Shown piece by piece: positions 1-8,155 of a stretch of DNA of 32,610 nucleotides (position 1 is the first letter of the stretch; the number at the start of each line of letters is the position of its first letter). The stretch spans positions 1-32,610 of the forward strand of contig SHAK01000024.1 in NCBI GenBank assembly GCA_004213515.1, written 5' to 3'. The notes beneath the pieces were generated by a model. That model was not told where the DNA came from. It did no database searches and saw only the letters and a list, made by a program, of their open reading frames with translations. Source of the stretch: Limisphaerales bacterium (GTDB lineage Bacteria > Verrucomicrobiota > Verrucomicrobiia > Limisphaerales > UBA1096). The translations under genes and the position numbers were made by a program.

Positions 1-168
1 CTTTGTCTCCTTGTCTTTGATTTGGTGGTCAAGTAATGGGTCAATTTTCCCTTTTCCTTCCATATTAGATTGACCAGCTAAAATGAAAACCTTTACCGGT
101 TTTATTTTTGCAGCACTGATGGAAATCATAGATGTTAAAATAATAGGTAATAAAAAAAAACGATTCAT
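1..168 (-). CDS. Secreted SASA-domain (sialate O-acetylesterase / CE6-like) protein, N-terminal part
   Basis: Only the first 56 codons are inside the window; the gene runs off its left edge. Reading leftwards from the ATG at 168-166, a short n-region (MNR) is followed by a hydrophobic stretch (FFLLPIILTSMISISA) that looks like a Sec signal peptide. Then comes KPVKVFILAGQSNMEG. The VFILAGQSNMEG block carries the nucleophile Ser of the GQSN motif and is the hallmark of the SASA/carbohydrate-esterase-6 SGNH hydrolases, which remove acetyl groups from sugars and are abundant in Verrucomicrobia and Planctomycetes. A purine-rich GAGAAGAAG lies just upstream of the ATG and may serve as ribosome binding site. 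A different frame of the same stretch is open for longer but is only a shadow. The exact substrate cannot be told from this fragment. Confidence 0.8.
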   Translation of the reverse strand, partial: MNRFFLLPIILTSMISISAAKIKPVKVFILAGQSNMEGKGKIDPLLDHQIKDKETK

Positions 169-288
169 AGAACTTCTTCTCAATATGATTAATCCATAAA
201 AACACGAAAACAAATGTTTTATACTCGAATGCATAAAACTTAATTAAGTGATCGAATCTGTTAATCATTAATAAAGTGAGTTTTAAAA

Positions 289-980
289 ATGAACAAAATC
301 ACAAAACAGTGTAACTCTAATTGAACTTCTAATAGTCATAGCTATTAATGAAATCCTCACAAGTATGCTTCTTCCAGCTTAAGCCAAAGAGTAAGGAGTT
401 AAAACTGTGTATATAAATAGTCTCAAGCAATGGACTAAAAGCCGGCTAAGCTCGTGGAAAATGGATTGCTTCTTTAGAAAAATTTTGGCGCAAACAAGAT
501 ATTCTTCTTTGTCCAGCTGCCAATATAGCCCGCAGCAGAGCAGGCAAAATTATCGCCTAATCAGTCCAAAAAATGATCCTTACTCAGCTTTTGTTAGCTA
601 CAATGCATCATACAGACACGGACATATTCAGAAGATAGTGGAATTCCTACCAGATCAAGCTATGGTAAAAAAAGTTGTTTATACAAAGCCACTCGAACTA
701 TTCAAAATATAAAGATGAAATGGCATTGGAGAACAATGGATCCATCTGGACATGACCTCCATAACATTTCTATGTTTATGAATACTATGTGGCGTGTTGG
801 ATGCCCTTACGACGGTGGTTCTGCTAAAATAAATCCTGACAACTACAACGGCGATTGGCAGGATTCAAAAAAAAATGATGCAGTTCGCTTTCGATCGTTA
901 TGCCGAAGGTACTCAGGGAAATTAAAATAGGTAGAAATAATTGGACTGCATGGACGCATACTTATTCTGAATATTATTAA
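289..980 (+). pseudogene. Decayed prepilin-like protein (N-terminal cleavage/methylation domain family)
   Basis: The remnants are collinear but lie in different frames. From 311 the frame reads VTLIELLIVIAI, then residues resembling ILAGMLLPALAKAKE, interrupted by in-frame stops at 380-382 and 392-394. The same frame continues with a segment like the usual 'C..NLKQW' (YINSLKQWTK, from 410). At 450 another frame gives ARGKWIASLEKFW and then DILLCPAAN, stopping at 558. The frame from 715 gives HWRTMDPSGHDLHNISMFM and MWRVGCPYDGG. At 884 a further frame gives FAFDRYAEG, and at 930 a last frame gives GRNNWTAWTHTY to a stop at 978. These pieces follow the order of the Verrucomicrobia/Planctomycetes pseudopilin-like family: type IV pilin N-terminus, 'WI.SLE.YW...LLCP', 'HWRT..V.G..N.P.F.D..W..G', 'RF.IDRH.G', 'ELWTLKWH'. 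With at least four frame changes and several stops, the gene cannot be functional. The two open stretches at 407-712 and 715-930 are not independent genes. Confidence 0.75.
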
Positions 981-1082
981 GTTCGATTTACTAAGCATAC
1001 TAAAAAACAAAATCAGATGAACCTTTTTTTATTTTTAACTTAGTAATACAATATTAACTTCGGTAGTTCCTATGAAAGTTTT

Positions 1083-1736
1083 ATGTTAGATACTCATAAT
1101 TTGTCTCAATTCAAAGAAAAGCTACTTATCATGGCCAGCCATGCTGAGGGGATGGTTACACGAGCGATTAGAGCACATTTGGACCGCGATGAACCAGCTG
1201 CCAAGCAAGCACTTGAAACTGATGAGGTAATTGACCAACTTGAAATCCAAATTGACCGTATAGCACTTAGACTTCTTGCAGATAATATTGATGATTTCAA
1301 ACTCAGACAAATAACCTGCGGGATGAAAATTGCACAAGATCTTGAAAGAGTTGGAGACGAAGCTAGTACAATTGCCAGACGATCAATACTGTTAATGTGT
1401 CTTCCGAATTTAAATACTTCGACAGATATCACTGAAATGACATTTCTAGTCAATGCTATGCTAAAAGATGCACTGGATGCATTTGTAACAGGCAACACCG
1501 TTCTAGCAAGAGGAGTTATTCCTAGAGACAAAAAAGTTGATGATCTAAACAAGTTATATCAGGAAGATCTTATTGATATAATGAAGCTAAGTTCTGATAA
1601 TATCTCTCAATGCCTACACCTTGGAGTAATAATAAAAAGTTTGGAGCGAATTGGAGACCATGCGAAAAATGTAGCTGAAGATGCAGTTCTGCTTCACGAA
1701 GGTAAAGATATTCGCCATAACTCAACAGACAACTGA
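1083..1736 (+). CDS. phoU: Phosphate signalling accessory protein PhoU
   Basis: This 217-residue protein has the normal PhoU length and consists of two similar three-helix bundles (about residues 10-100 and 115-205). Each bundle carries the family's metal-binding E/DxxxD-type signature: 'DLERVGDEASTIARR' near residues 89-103 and 'SLERIGDHAKNVAEDAVLL' near 189-207. PhoU proteins link the Pst transporter and the histidine kinase PhoR, and keep the Pho regulon off when phosphate is plentiful. It begins a tight cluster, being 3 nt upstream of phoB, so the three genes are almost certainly one transcript. No pst genes are in the window. The ATG at 1083 has no convincing Shine-Dalgarno; a nearby ATG at 1072 is out of frame. 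Confidence 0.95.
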   Translation: MLDTHNLSQFKEKLLIMASHAEGMVTRAIRAHLDRDEPAAKQALETDEVIDQLEIQIDRIALRLLADNIDDFKLRQITCGMKIAQDLERVGDEASTIARRSILLMCLPNLNTSTDITEMTFLVNAMLKDALDAFVTGNTVLARGVIPRDKKVDDLNKLYQEDLIDIMKLSSDNISQCLHLGVIIKSLERIGDHAKNVAEDAVLLHEGKDIRHNSTDN

Positions 1737-1739
1737 GAA

Positions 1740-2438
1740 ATGCCTCAAAAAAATGAAGTAAGGATTTTAGTTGTAGATGATGAGCCTGATGTGCTTGAGC
1801 TCGTTGTATTTCACCTTAAAAAAGAAAATTACAAAGTTGCTATAGCTGACACTGGAGACAAAGCATTGAGGATGGCAGTAGAGCAAGTTCCAAGTCTTTT
1901 GATACTCGATCTTATGTTGCCAGGCATTAATGGACTTGAAATCTGCAAGCTACTCAAGCAAAACCCAAAAACTCGAGACATTCCAATTATAATGCTGACT
2001 GCACGAGCCGGTGAAGAAGATCGCATCCTCGGCCTAGAACTAGGCGCTCACGACTATGTTACTAAACCTTTCAGTCCTCGAGAACTGATACTAAGAGTAA
2101 ATAATTTGTTATTGCTCAAGACCAGCGAAAGAAACGCGGTTGAAATAATTAAGACAGGGCCTTTTCATTTGGATACAATCAAACATCAAGCAACTGTTGA
2201 TGGAAAAAAAGTTAATATCACAATAACTGAATTTAAATTACTCTGCCTCTTAACCAATCGAGTTGGCGAAGTGCAAACAAGGGAAACACTACTGAGAGAC
2301 GTTTGGGGATATGAGCCAACAATCGACACACGTACTGTAGATACTACAGTTCAAAGATTGCGAACTAAAATTGGAAAAGCAGCCAAACATATCGAGACTA
2401 TTAGAGGCATAGGATATCGTTATTTAGAATTCATATAA
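1740..2438 (+). CDS. phoB: PhoB-type response regulator (OmpR family)
   Basis: The 232-residue protein has a receiver domain (about 6-120) and an OmpR/PhoB winged-helix DNA-binding domain (about 135-230). The acidic pocket is D13/D14, the phospho-acceptor is D57 in the LLILDLMLPG block, the conserved Thr lies in MLTA and the conserved Lys in TKPF. The C-terminal domain has the typical 'TRTVDTTVQRLRTKI' recognition helix and ends 'IRGIGYRY'. Such regulators bind Pho boxes and activate phosphate-starvation genes. It sits between phoU and phoR, starting 3 nt after phoU and overlapping the phoR start by one base in TAATG, so translational coupling is likely. The PhoB assignment rests on both family and context. 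Confidence 0.93.
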   Translation: MPQKNEVRILVVDDEPDVLELVVFHLKKENYKVAIADTGDKALRMAVEQVPSLLILDLMLPGINGLEICKLLKQNPKTRDIPIIMLTARAGEEDRILGLELGAHDYVTKPFSPRELILRVNNLLLLKTSERNAVEIIKTGPFHLDTIKHQATVDGKKVNITITEFKLLCLLTNRVGEVQTRETLLRDVWGYEPTIDTRTVDTTVQRLRTKIGKAAKHIETIRGIGYRYLEFI

Positions 2439-3610
2439 TGACAGCCTGGTTCTTATCCTTAATTTCACTTATTTGCCTAATAGCTGTTCATGCTTATTGG
2501 CGTAAAAAATACATATTATTATTAACTAAGAATACTGAATTTAAAGGACATGAAAAGCACAGTAGGCTAGTGAAAGATTTAGGCATGACGGATATATTTG
2601 ACAACATGCCAGAAGGAATTTTAGTAACTAACTCTAAAAGAAAAATTGATTTTGCTAATCCTGCATTTTGTAAAATGTTTGGATTAAGTGAAAACCCCTC
2701 TGGCAAAACAGTAATGGAAGCAATCAGAATACACCAAGCCAATGAATTGATCGATCAGCTAGAAACAAAAAGCACTGTAACTAATGAAGAATTTATGCTT
2801 CCCAACCTTGATCAACGTTTCCTTCAATCCAATGGTGTAGCAATTCGGGGAAAAAACGGGAAAAATAGAGGAGCAATCTTAGTTTTTCACGACATAACAC
2901 GAATCAAAATGTTAGAAAATCATCGCCAAGAATTTGTTGCTAATGTTAGCCATGAGCTTAGAACACCTTTATCAATTATCAAGGGATATGTAGAAACCCT
3001 CATCGATGCCGAGACAAACGCAGAGTCAAACACTCATAAATTTTTAAAAAAAATTGAAAACCATTCCGACAGATTGACATTTTTAATTGAAGATATTCTA
3101 ACCTTATCACAATTAGAATCTGGCGGAATTGCTCTTGAACAGAATCATGTAAACATTTACGAACTTACCGAAAGCATTTTTGATAGCCTAAAAGGAATGG
3201 CTGAAAAAAAAGGTATTCACCTAAAGAATCAAGTCGCTAGAGAGTTTGTCATGATGGCAGATAACCGACGAATGTTTCAAGCACTCAACAATCTAATTGA
3301 AAATGGAATTAAGTACGGAGGTAAGTGTGTTTGCGTTTCGTCAGAAATAAATGAAGAAAAAATAGTTATTTGCGTGCAAGATGATGGTCCGGGTATCCCT
3401 GTAGAATCGTGCGAACGAATTTTTGAACGCTTTTATAGAGTTGATAAAGCACGCTCTCGAGAAATAGGTGGCACAGGTCTTGGATTATCAATCGTTAAAC
3501 ACGTCACTCAACTTCATAACGGGACTGCCAGAGTCGAAAGTTCACCCGGTAACGGAGCTTGTTTCTATCTTACTTTCCCCAATGTGAAGATTGAAAACAA
3601 TAGGGTCTAA
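2438..3610 (+). CDS. phoR: PhoR-type sensor histidine kinase
   Basis: This is a 390-residue membrane-anchored kinase. One N-terminal hydrophobic helix (about 3-20) is followed by basic residues, a PAS domain (about 52-160), a HisKA dimerisation domain with phospho-acceptor H172 in VSHELRTPLS, and a HATPase domain with the N box (NLIENGIKYG), G1 (DDGPGIP) and G2 (GTGLGLSIVKH). In the PhoR family the PAS domain and a partner PhoU/Pst complex take the place of a periplasmic sensor; this protein also lacks a sizeable extracytoplasmic loop. It would phosphorylate the regulator encoded just upstream. The start codon overlaps the phoB stop (TAATG). Confidence 0.93.
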   Translation: MTAWFLSLISLICLIAVHAYWRKKYILLLTKNTEFKGHEKHSRLVKDLGMTDIFDNMPEGILVTNSKRKIDFANPAFCKMFGLSENPSGKTVMEAIRIHQANELIDQLETKSTVTNEEFMLPNLDQRFLQSNGVAIRGKNGKNRGAILVFHDITRIKMLENHRQEFVANVSHELRTPLSIIKGYVETLIDAETNAESNTHKFLKKIENHSDRLTFLIEDILTLSQLESGGIALEQNHVNIYELTESIFDSLKGMAEKKGIHLKNQVAREFVMMADNRRMFQALNNLIENGIKYGGKCVCVSSEINEEKIVICVQDDGPGIPVESCERIFERFYRVDKARSREIGGTGLGLSIVKHVTQLHNGTARVESSPGNGACFYLTFPNVKIENNRV

Positions 3611-3714
3611 AAAATTAGAAAAAAATAATTTACTGGATTAACAACGGACTTCTCATCTAATAAAAAACGAATGAAATGGTTAGTCGAATCAACCTATTAT
3701 CATAGCCTGCCGTC

Positions 3715-4707
3715 ATGGGGTGTATAACAGAACAACAAAGTTCAAACAAAAAAAGGTGGAGAATATTTTTCACCCGCTACTGGTTTCTAGTGATGCTGGT
3801 TTTAATGATACCATTTGGAATCTGGTTTCCGGAAGGAGGCAAAACTATTAAAAATACAGGTTGGATAACCCCCGCGCTAGTAGGCATCATGATGGGTTTA
3901 TCCGGATTCACTTTAAACACAAGTAAACTTCAAAGCCAAGCAGCCAACCTTGGAGCAATCGGACTCGTATTGATTTCAATCTTTGTCATAGCACCACTAG
4001 CTGCATATTATTTGGCAATATTATTTCAGCCAGAAAACAATCCACACTTCTTGACAGCCGTTATGATTTTAGCTGCACAAGCCAGCAGTCTAGCTTCTGC
4101 TCTTGCCTTAACAGTACTATCCAGAGGCAATCAAGAAATCGCTCTTATCTTCACGCTGCTTTCTAGTTCATTTACCGTAATTATGACGCCTCTGATTCTT
4201 AAATTAAGTCTTGGAGCTAACGTAGAGTTCCCTGTAGCTAACATGATACTAAAAATGTTGCAGGTAGTTATATTACCAGTTGCATTAGGCCAAATAATTC
4301 GCCGATATATTTGGGCAAAATCGCAACCATATATTAATGGAATTAGAATAGCTCCTCAGATAATCATCCTAATATTTGTATACTCTGGTTTTTCTGTAGC
4401 TACGGGCCAAATTAAAGGTGACACAGAAATTGCCATTCGAATCGTACTTATATCCGCCTTGCTTCATATATTTTTATTAGCTTGGAACTTTTTTATGAGT
4501 CTTTTACTTCGCTTTGACAGCGCCACCTCCACTGCGGTGGTATTTTCAGGATCACAAAAAACTCTACCAAATGGTATTTATCTTTGGGAAAAATTCTTTG
4601 GTGAAAATCCTATCGGAGCTCTTCCTCTTGTAATATACCACCTTATTCAGCTTGTAGTTGATACTTTGCTCGTACCAATTTTCGAAAAAAGAAATAAGAC
4701 ACAATAG
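3715..4707 (+). CDS. Bile acid:sodium symporter-like (SBF_like / YfeH-SLC10A7 type) transporter
   Basis: A 330-residue, very hydrophobic protein with about nine to ten membrane helices, beginning after a short basic N-terminus (NKKRWR). The 'GIWFPEGGKTIKNTGWITPALVGIMMGLSGFTL' region (residues 37-69), the AAQASSLASALALT segment (about 121-134) and the STAVVFSGSQKTLPNG block (about 269-284) fit the SBF_like family (Pfam PF13593; YfeH, SLC10A7) within the bile/arsenite/riboflavin transporter superfamily. Family members are Na+-coupled or uncharacterised organic-anion carriers; the substrate cannot be inferred. It lies 104 nt downstream of phoR on the same strand. No Pho-box-like repeat or terminator is visible in that gap, so joint control with phosphate genes is possible but unproven. 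Confidence 0.8.
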   Translation: MGCITEQQSSNKKRWRIFFTRYWFLVMLVLMIPFGIWFPEGGKTIKNTGWITPALVGIMMGLSGFTLNTSKLQSQAANLGAIGLVLISIFVIAPLAAYYLAILFQPENNPHFLTAVMILAAQASSLASALALTVLSRGNQEIALIFTLLSSSFTVIMTPLILKLSLGANVEFPVANMILKMLQVVILPVALGQIIRRYIWAKSQPYINGIRIAPQIIILIFVYSGFSVATGQIKGDTEIAIRIVLISALLHIFLLAWNFFMSLLLRFDSATSTAVVFSGSQKTLPNGIYLWEKFFGENPIGALPLVIYHLIQLVVDTLLVPIFEKRNKTQ

Positions 4708-4839
4708 TATTAATTAGGGTCTACACTAGTCAGCATTAATATATTGGAACCGGTAAGTATTAATCATTTTTATTAAGGTTTTTATGCTCTTAAAGGATTA
4801 ATAGACCTTATCTATTAAGCCACATATTATACAGATTGA

Positions 4840-6228
4840 TTAATTACGAATCCAACTTCGTAAGGGAGAATGTCTAATAAGGTCTATAAATAGCTCATTC
4901 AAATTGGCTGCCTTATTCTCCTCTAACCGAATAGTGGCAAGAGCAGTCATAAACAGCGCTAAGGCAACAGAAGTAAAATAAATCGTATATTCATTCCATT
5001 CGATTCCTAACCACATGTTTTCTTTTGTAGATAATAAGTCAATCATTAGACCCCACAATGTAGGCGAAATGCCCATCGCCAAATTTCCAACGACAGCATA
5101 AACTGCAAAATAATAGCTAGAGCCCAATCGTGGAACTGTAGACATTGCCAATCTAGTCATTGACATTGTGACAGCAGAAAGAACAAAACCGAAACTAAAA
5201 TACAAAGCCAAAACAGTGTGGAAATTCAAAGCCACAACTCTACCTGCTATCAAACCAAATAATATCACACACAATAATCCAACTATAATTCCGAATAAAA
5301 TAACTGGACGGCTACCAAGCCTATCTAATCGAGTCTTAAGGAACCAAAGCGTTCCTAGCGCACCTACAAACTTTGCAGCAGATGCTAACATTATATGATT
5401 CACCTGCATACCAGCCTCAGCCCTAAGGTACTTAACAGTAAAAGCTGCTAAACCACCAAGTGAAATGGCCATAAAGAATTCTACCCAAAGTAACTTACGA
5501 AAAGGTTTATTTCCAAAAATTTCAATCCAAGGAGCTTGTTGCTTTTTCCCTTTCTCTTCTTCTGGTGGTAGAACATCCGGCACTCGACTAATAAAAATCA
5601 AGCTTACCCCGCCAGCCAAGCAACTAAAGATAAACAAATATGAGAACTGAAAGCTTTTCGGAGCCTCCCCCAAATACAAAGCAACAAGCAAAAACGCAAT
5701 CAAACTTCCTGCGTTCGCAAACGCGCTTTCAGAAGTAAGATACGCACCTCTTATATTTTCTGGAATTAAACCACGAATCCAAGGGAACCAAGCGCAACTT
5801 GCTATACCTCTGGCCATGTTAAATAAAAATAAAAAAACAAGAACTAATGCCAACTGGCTTTGCGAGTTCAATATACCTCCCATCAAGGGCACACATACCA
5901 AACCTAGCACAAACAACAACCTGACAGTCCACCCGGTTGTAATGAAGAATTTATATCCCCATCTTCCCACATACGCTGCAGCAGGAATTTGAAAAATAAC
6001 CATTAGAGGCGTCATTCCAGCTATTAAACCCATAACAGTTGCACTTGCCCCTAGACTCTCTGCATAGAGAAAAATCGGGCTATCCATAATAATTTGGCAG
6101 GATAAAAAATTAAAAAAGAAAAAGAAAAAAAGACTCTGCACCCCTTTCGGAAATGTCGAATTAGAAGCTATTTGATTCAAAGAAAAGGAGTTGGCCACAT
6201 GTCGGTCCCCAACGTCAAGCGAAGTCAA
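4840..6228 (-). CDS. Major facilitator superfamily transporter
   Basis: A protein of up to 462 residues with about twelve predicted membrane helices in two halves separated by a polar loop (PDVLPPEEEKGKKQQAPW, about residues 218-235). The 'GRWGYKF' segment after helix 2 resembles the MFS motif A position. Substrate unknown. The frame opens with a TTG at 6228 that overlaps the stop of the preceding gene in TTGA, with a possible GGTGG ribosome binding site upstream; a GTG at 6198 is an alternative start. The first membrane helix contains a run of six Phe encoded by an A-rich tract on the plus strand. It is probably the last gene of a mscS - secreted protein - MFS transcript. It converges with the SBF-like transporter across 132 nt that hold only a weak AT-rich hairpin (4798-4818). 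Confidence 0.83.
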   Translation of the reverse strand: MTSLDVGDRHVANSFSLNQIASNSTFPKGVQSLFFFFFFNFLSCQIIMDSPIFLYAESLGASATVMGLIAGMTPLMVIFQIPAAAYVGRWGYKFFITTGWTVRLLFVLGLVCVPLMGGILNSQSQLALVLVFLFLFNMARGIASCAWFPWIRGLIPENIRGAYLTSESAFANAGSLIAFLLVALYLGEAPKSFQFSYLFIFSCLAGGVSLIFISRVPDVLPPEEEKGKKQQAPWIEIFGNKPFRKLLWVEFFMAISLGGLAAFTVKYLRAEAGMQVNHIMLASAAKFVGALGTLWFLKTRLDRLGSRPVILFGIIVGLLCVILFGLIAGRVVALNFHTVLALYFSFGFVLSAVTMSMTRLAMSTVPRLGSSYYFAVYAVVGNLAMGISPTLWGLMIDLLSTKENMWLGIEWNEYTIYFTSVALALFMTALATIRLEENKAANLNELFIDLIRHSPLRSWIRN

Positions 6229-7385
6229 CGGCCACCAAGCTTTTTATCAAAAGGGGATCTCATAGTGTTATTTAAAAGCCCCCCTCGCACCGGTGGCCCA
6301 CTCTGAATGTTACCCTGAAACAAAAGTGGTTTGAACCGCTTAGAGGGAATACTCGGTTGTCTTGAAATAATTTCAGAAATTGGATTTCCTGAGGTGAGTG
6401 ACTTCGCACCTAAAGAATTCGGCATCACAGTCTTATTTAATTGATCAACACCAACGCCCGTGATCGGTGTTGACTTAGCAGGGTTCAAACTCGATCCAAA
6501 ATTTAACGGGGCAATTGCAAATGGCTTTTTACCTGTACTCTCACCCTTACCACTAAAAAAAGAATTTTTACCAAAAAGACTCTGCGAAGGGTCACCTGCT
6601 GAATTAAAGAATCCTCCTTTACTTTTCATCCCTGATGAAGCTACTGAACCTGCTGTTTCCCTTTTCATATCGAAAAGTCCAACTTTCGATTCCCCTTTAA
6701 CTCTGCTTGTCTTAAAAGGATTTTTAGAGGTTTGTTCTCGACGTGCAAAAGGTGAAAAATCCATGATCGAAGTACGTGCCTCAAAGGGGGAATTCCCATT
6801 AAACGCAGCCCCTGATTTTTCATCTTTTTTCTCGAAAGCAAAATCGAGTTTAATATCATTTTTATCCAAACGATCTTCATCCTCTTCTTCTCCCTCTAAA
6901 TATGTCGCCCCCTTTTGTTTTTTGTCCGATTTAGAAGCTTTTTTGGAACGACTTCTTTTTCCTTCTCCACGAATAAAGTCCTGAACAATGCCATTAGATT
7001 TTCTGTAGGAATCAAGAAATAATCGTTGATCTTCATTTATGGCTTCGCCATTTGCAGATAAATCATCTTGATCTGAACCTTCCATGCCATGAAACAACCA
7101 ATTTTTTTTACGATCAAACATCTCAAGTAATCTTCGAGAAGATTCTCGATCTGTCTTTGTAGTTGGAATCGAATACAATGGAGAAGCAACACCACTTGCA
7201 GACTTGGCAGTACTAAGCAGCCCCCTACCTGTATTCCTTTTTTTCTCTTCAGTCCTAGACTTCAGCACTGAAACTCCTTTAGATGAAAAAAAACGTGCCT
7301 CTTCGGCAAAAGAAAGATTAAAACATAAAAAATACGCTAGTATGAAAGCGTGCAAATAAAACGTATTTTTTTGAGTAAAGTTCAA
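6225..7385 (-). CDS. Secreted low-complexity protein of unknown function
   Basis: A 386-residue protein that I do not recognise. It opens with a signal peptide (hydrophobic core AFILAYFLCFNLSFA, cleavage probably before EEA). The rest is rich in Ser, Lys, Gly and Phe with little predicted regular structure. A short motif, DRKKNWLFHGMEG near residue 90-102, resembles a 'KKNWI' motif that I associate with secreted hypothetical proteins of Verrucomicrobia. A charged stretch (KRSRSKKASKSDKKQKG, then EGEEEDEDRLDKND) follows at about 142-177, and the C-terminal third has scattered NPF/SPF-like repeats. The only plausible start is TTG at 7385, since an in-frame stop lies shortly upstream and no ATG precedes the signal peptide. 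It overlaps the MFS gene by four bases (TTGA) and follows mscS by 62 nt, so it is probably cotranscribed with both. Confidence 0.7.
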   Translation of the reverse strand: MNFTQKNTFYLHAFILAYFLCFNLSFAEEARFFSSKGVSVLKSRTEEKKRNTGRGLLSTAKSASGVASPLYSIPTTKTDRESSRRLLEMFDRKKNWLFHGMEGSDQDDLSANGEAINEDQRLFLDSYRKSNGIVQDFIRGEGKRSRSKKASKSDKKQKGATYLEGEEEDEDRLDKNDIKLDFAFEKKDEKSGAAFNGNSPFEARTSIMDFSPFARREQTSKNPFKTSRVKGESKVGLFDMKRETAGSVASSGMKSKGGFFNSAGDPSQSLFGKNSFFSGKGESTGKKPFAIAPLNFGSSLNPAKSTPITGVGVDQLNKTVMPNSLGAKSLTSGNPISEIISRQPSIPSKRFKPLLFQGNIQSGPPVRGGLLNNTMRSPFDKKLGGR

Positions 7386-7447
7386 TATTAAAGAATTATT
7401 TAAAGTTCAAAATAAAAATAGATAAGACAGCCAAACTTGAGCAATGT

Positions 7448-8056
7448 TCAATTTTCCTTCTCAGGATTAGAACGAATACTAATCGGGTTGGTAAATAAAA
7501 GTGAATTTGGAACCAAAATCTTCTCATCTCCCTGTTCCAAAGATGTATATCGCAAATCAATTGCCATTACAAAACCCTCGAACGATTTAACACTAATCCA
7601 CTGCCCTACTCGGAATGGACGATAAATCAAAATCAATACACCCGACAGCAGATTACTAATGGAATCTTTAAGTGCAAAACCAACCGCAAAACCAGTTAAA
7701 CCAAGACTTGCAACAATTGCTGAAACATTAATGCCTACTGTACCTAACGCCGTTACTAAACCAACAAGCCAAAGTCCTACATTTGCTACGCGAGCAAGCA
7801 AGTTCACTACGCTGGAATCAATACCTGTAGCAGCCCCAGCTTTACGTATTATTTTTCTCACAATAATCGCTAGGATCCAAAAAACAATGAGGATAAGAAC
7901 AGACACTGCAATCTTCTCTGCCCAATCCCCTAAGTTAGGCAAAACCGAATCTGCATCGATCCCAAATCGTTCCAAAGCATTAGTTTCCTGTTGCGCTAAA
8001 ACAAAGCTTGGTGAAAAAGCCATAATCAAGATCCAAAAAATGATCCTTTTAAACAT
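7448..8056 (-). CDS. Small-conductance mechanosensitive channel, MscS family, short form
   Basis: A 202-residue protein. An N-terminal signal-peptide-like helix (FWILIMAFSPSFVLA) is followed by membrane helices at about 48-70 and 85-105, then the Gly/Ala-rich pore helix (IVASLGLTGFAVGFALKD, about 114-131) and the beta domain (FRVGQWISV ... TSLEQGDEKILVPNSLLF). MscS channels open under membrane tension and release solutes during osmotic downshock. The protein ends right after the beta domain (NPISIRSN). The C-terminal alpha/beta domain present in the 286-residue E. coli MscS is absent, and the 62 nt before the next gene leave no room for it. It is the first gene of the minus-strand cluster and is divergent from the DUF6797 gene across 99 nt. 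Confidence 0.88.
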   Translation of the reverse strand: MFKRIIFWILIMAFSPSFVLAQQETNALERFGIDADSVLPNLGDWAEKIAVSVLILIVFWILAIIVRKIIRKAGAATGIDSSVVNLLARVANVGLWLVGLVTALGTVGINVSAIVASLGLTGFAVGFALKDSISNLLSGVLILIYRPFRVGQWISVKSFEGFVMAIDLRYTSLEQGDEKILVPNSLLFTNPISIRSNPEKEN

Positions 8057-8155
8057 AATCGTCGTAGGTAGAAAGACTGTTAAAGATTAGCTCTGTAAGC
8101 AAGCCCCAGTTGTGCTGTTGCTTGACATGTAGCGGCACTTCTTCAGCATTCCGGT

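Noticed and set aside
65-268. Minus-strand 67-residue open frame at the left end
   Set aside because: The real gene is in a neighbouring frame from ATG 168, where a signal peptide and the SASA motif are read; this longer open frame is a shadow and its upstream half is AT-rich noise.
407-930. Two short plus-strand open frames (407-712 and 715-930) as separate small genes
   Set aside because: Both are pieces of one frameshifted prepilin-like pseudogene, with other pieces in different frames before, between and after them.
4801-4887. 11-base inverted repeat ATAGACCTTAT / ATAAGGTCTAT, partly within the MFS gene, plus an 8-base AT-rich hairpin at 4798-4818
   Set aside because: The arms are 65 nt apart and one lies in coding sequence; the small hairpin is weak and lacks a T-tract, so no terminator or mobile-element end is claimed.
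6460-6984. 174-residue plus-strand open frame opposite the secreted low-complexity protein
   Set aside because: It is antisense to a gene that has a signal peptide and operon context; its Ser/Lys/Phe/Pro-rich composition is just the complement of the low-complexity coding strand.
8122-8150. TTGACA resembling a -35 box before the DUF6797 gene
   Set aside because: At 17-18 bases spacing the -10 position reads AGCATT or GCATTC, a poor match, so I do not call a promoter.
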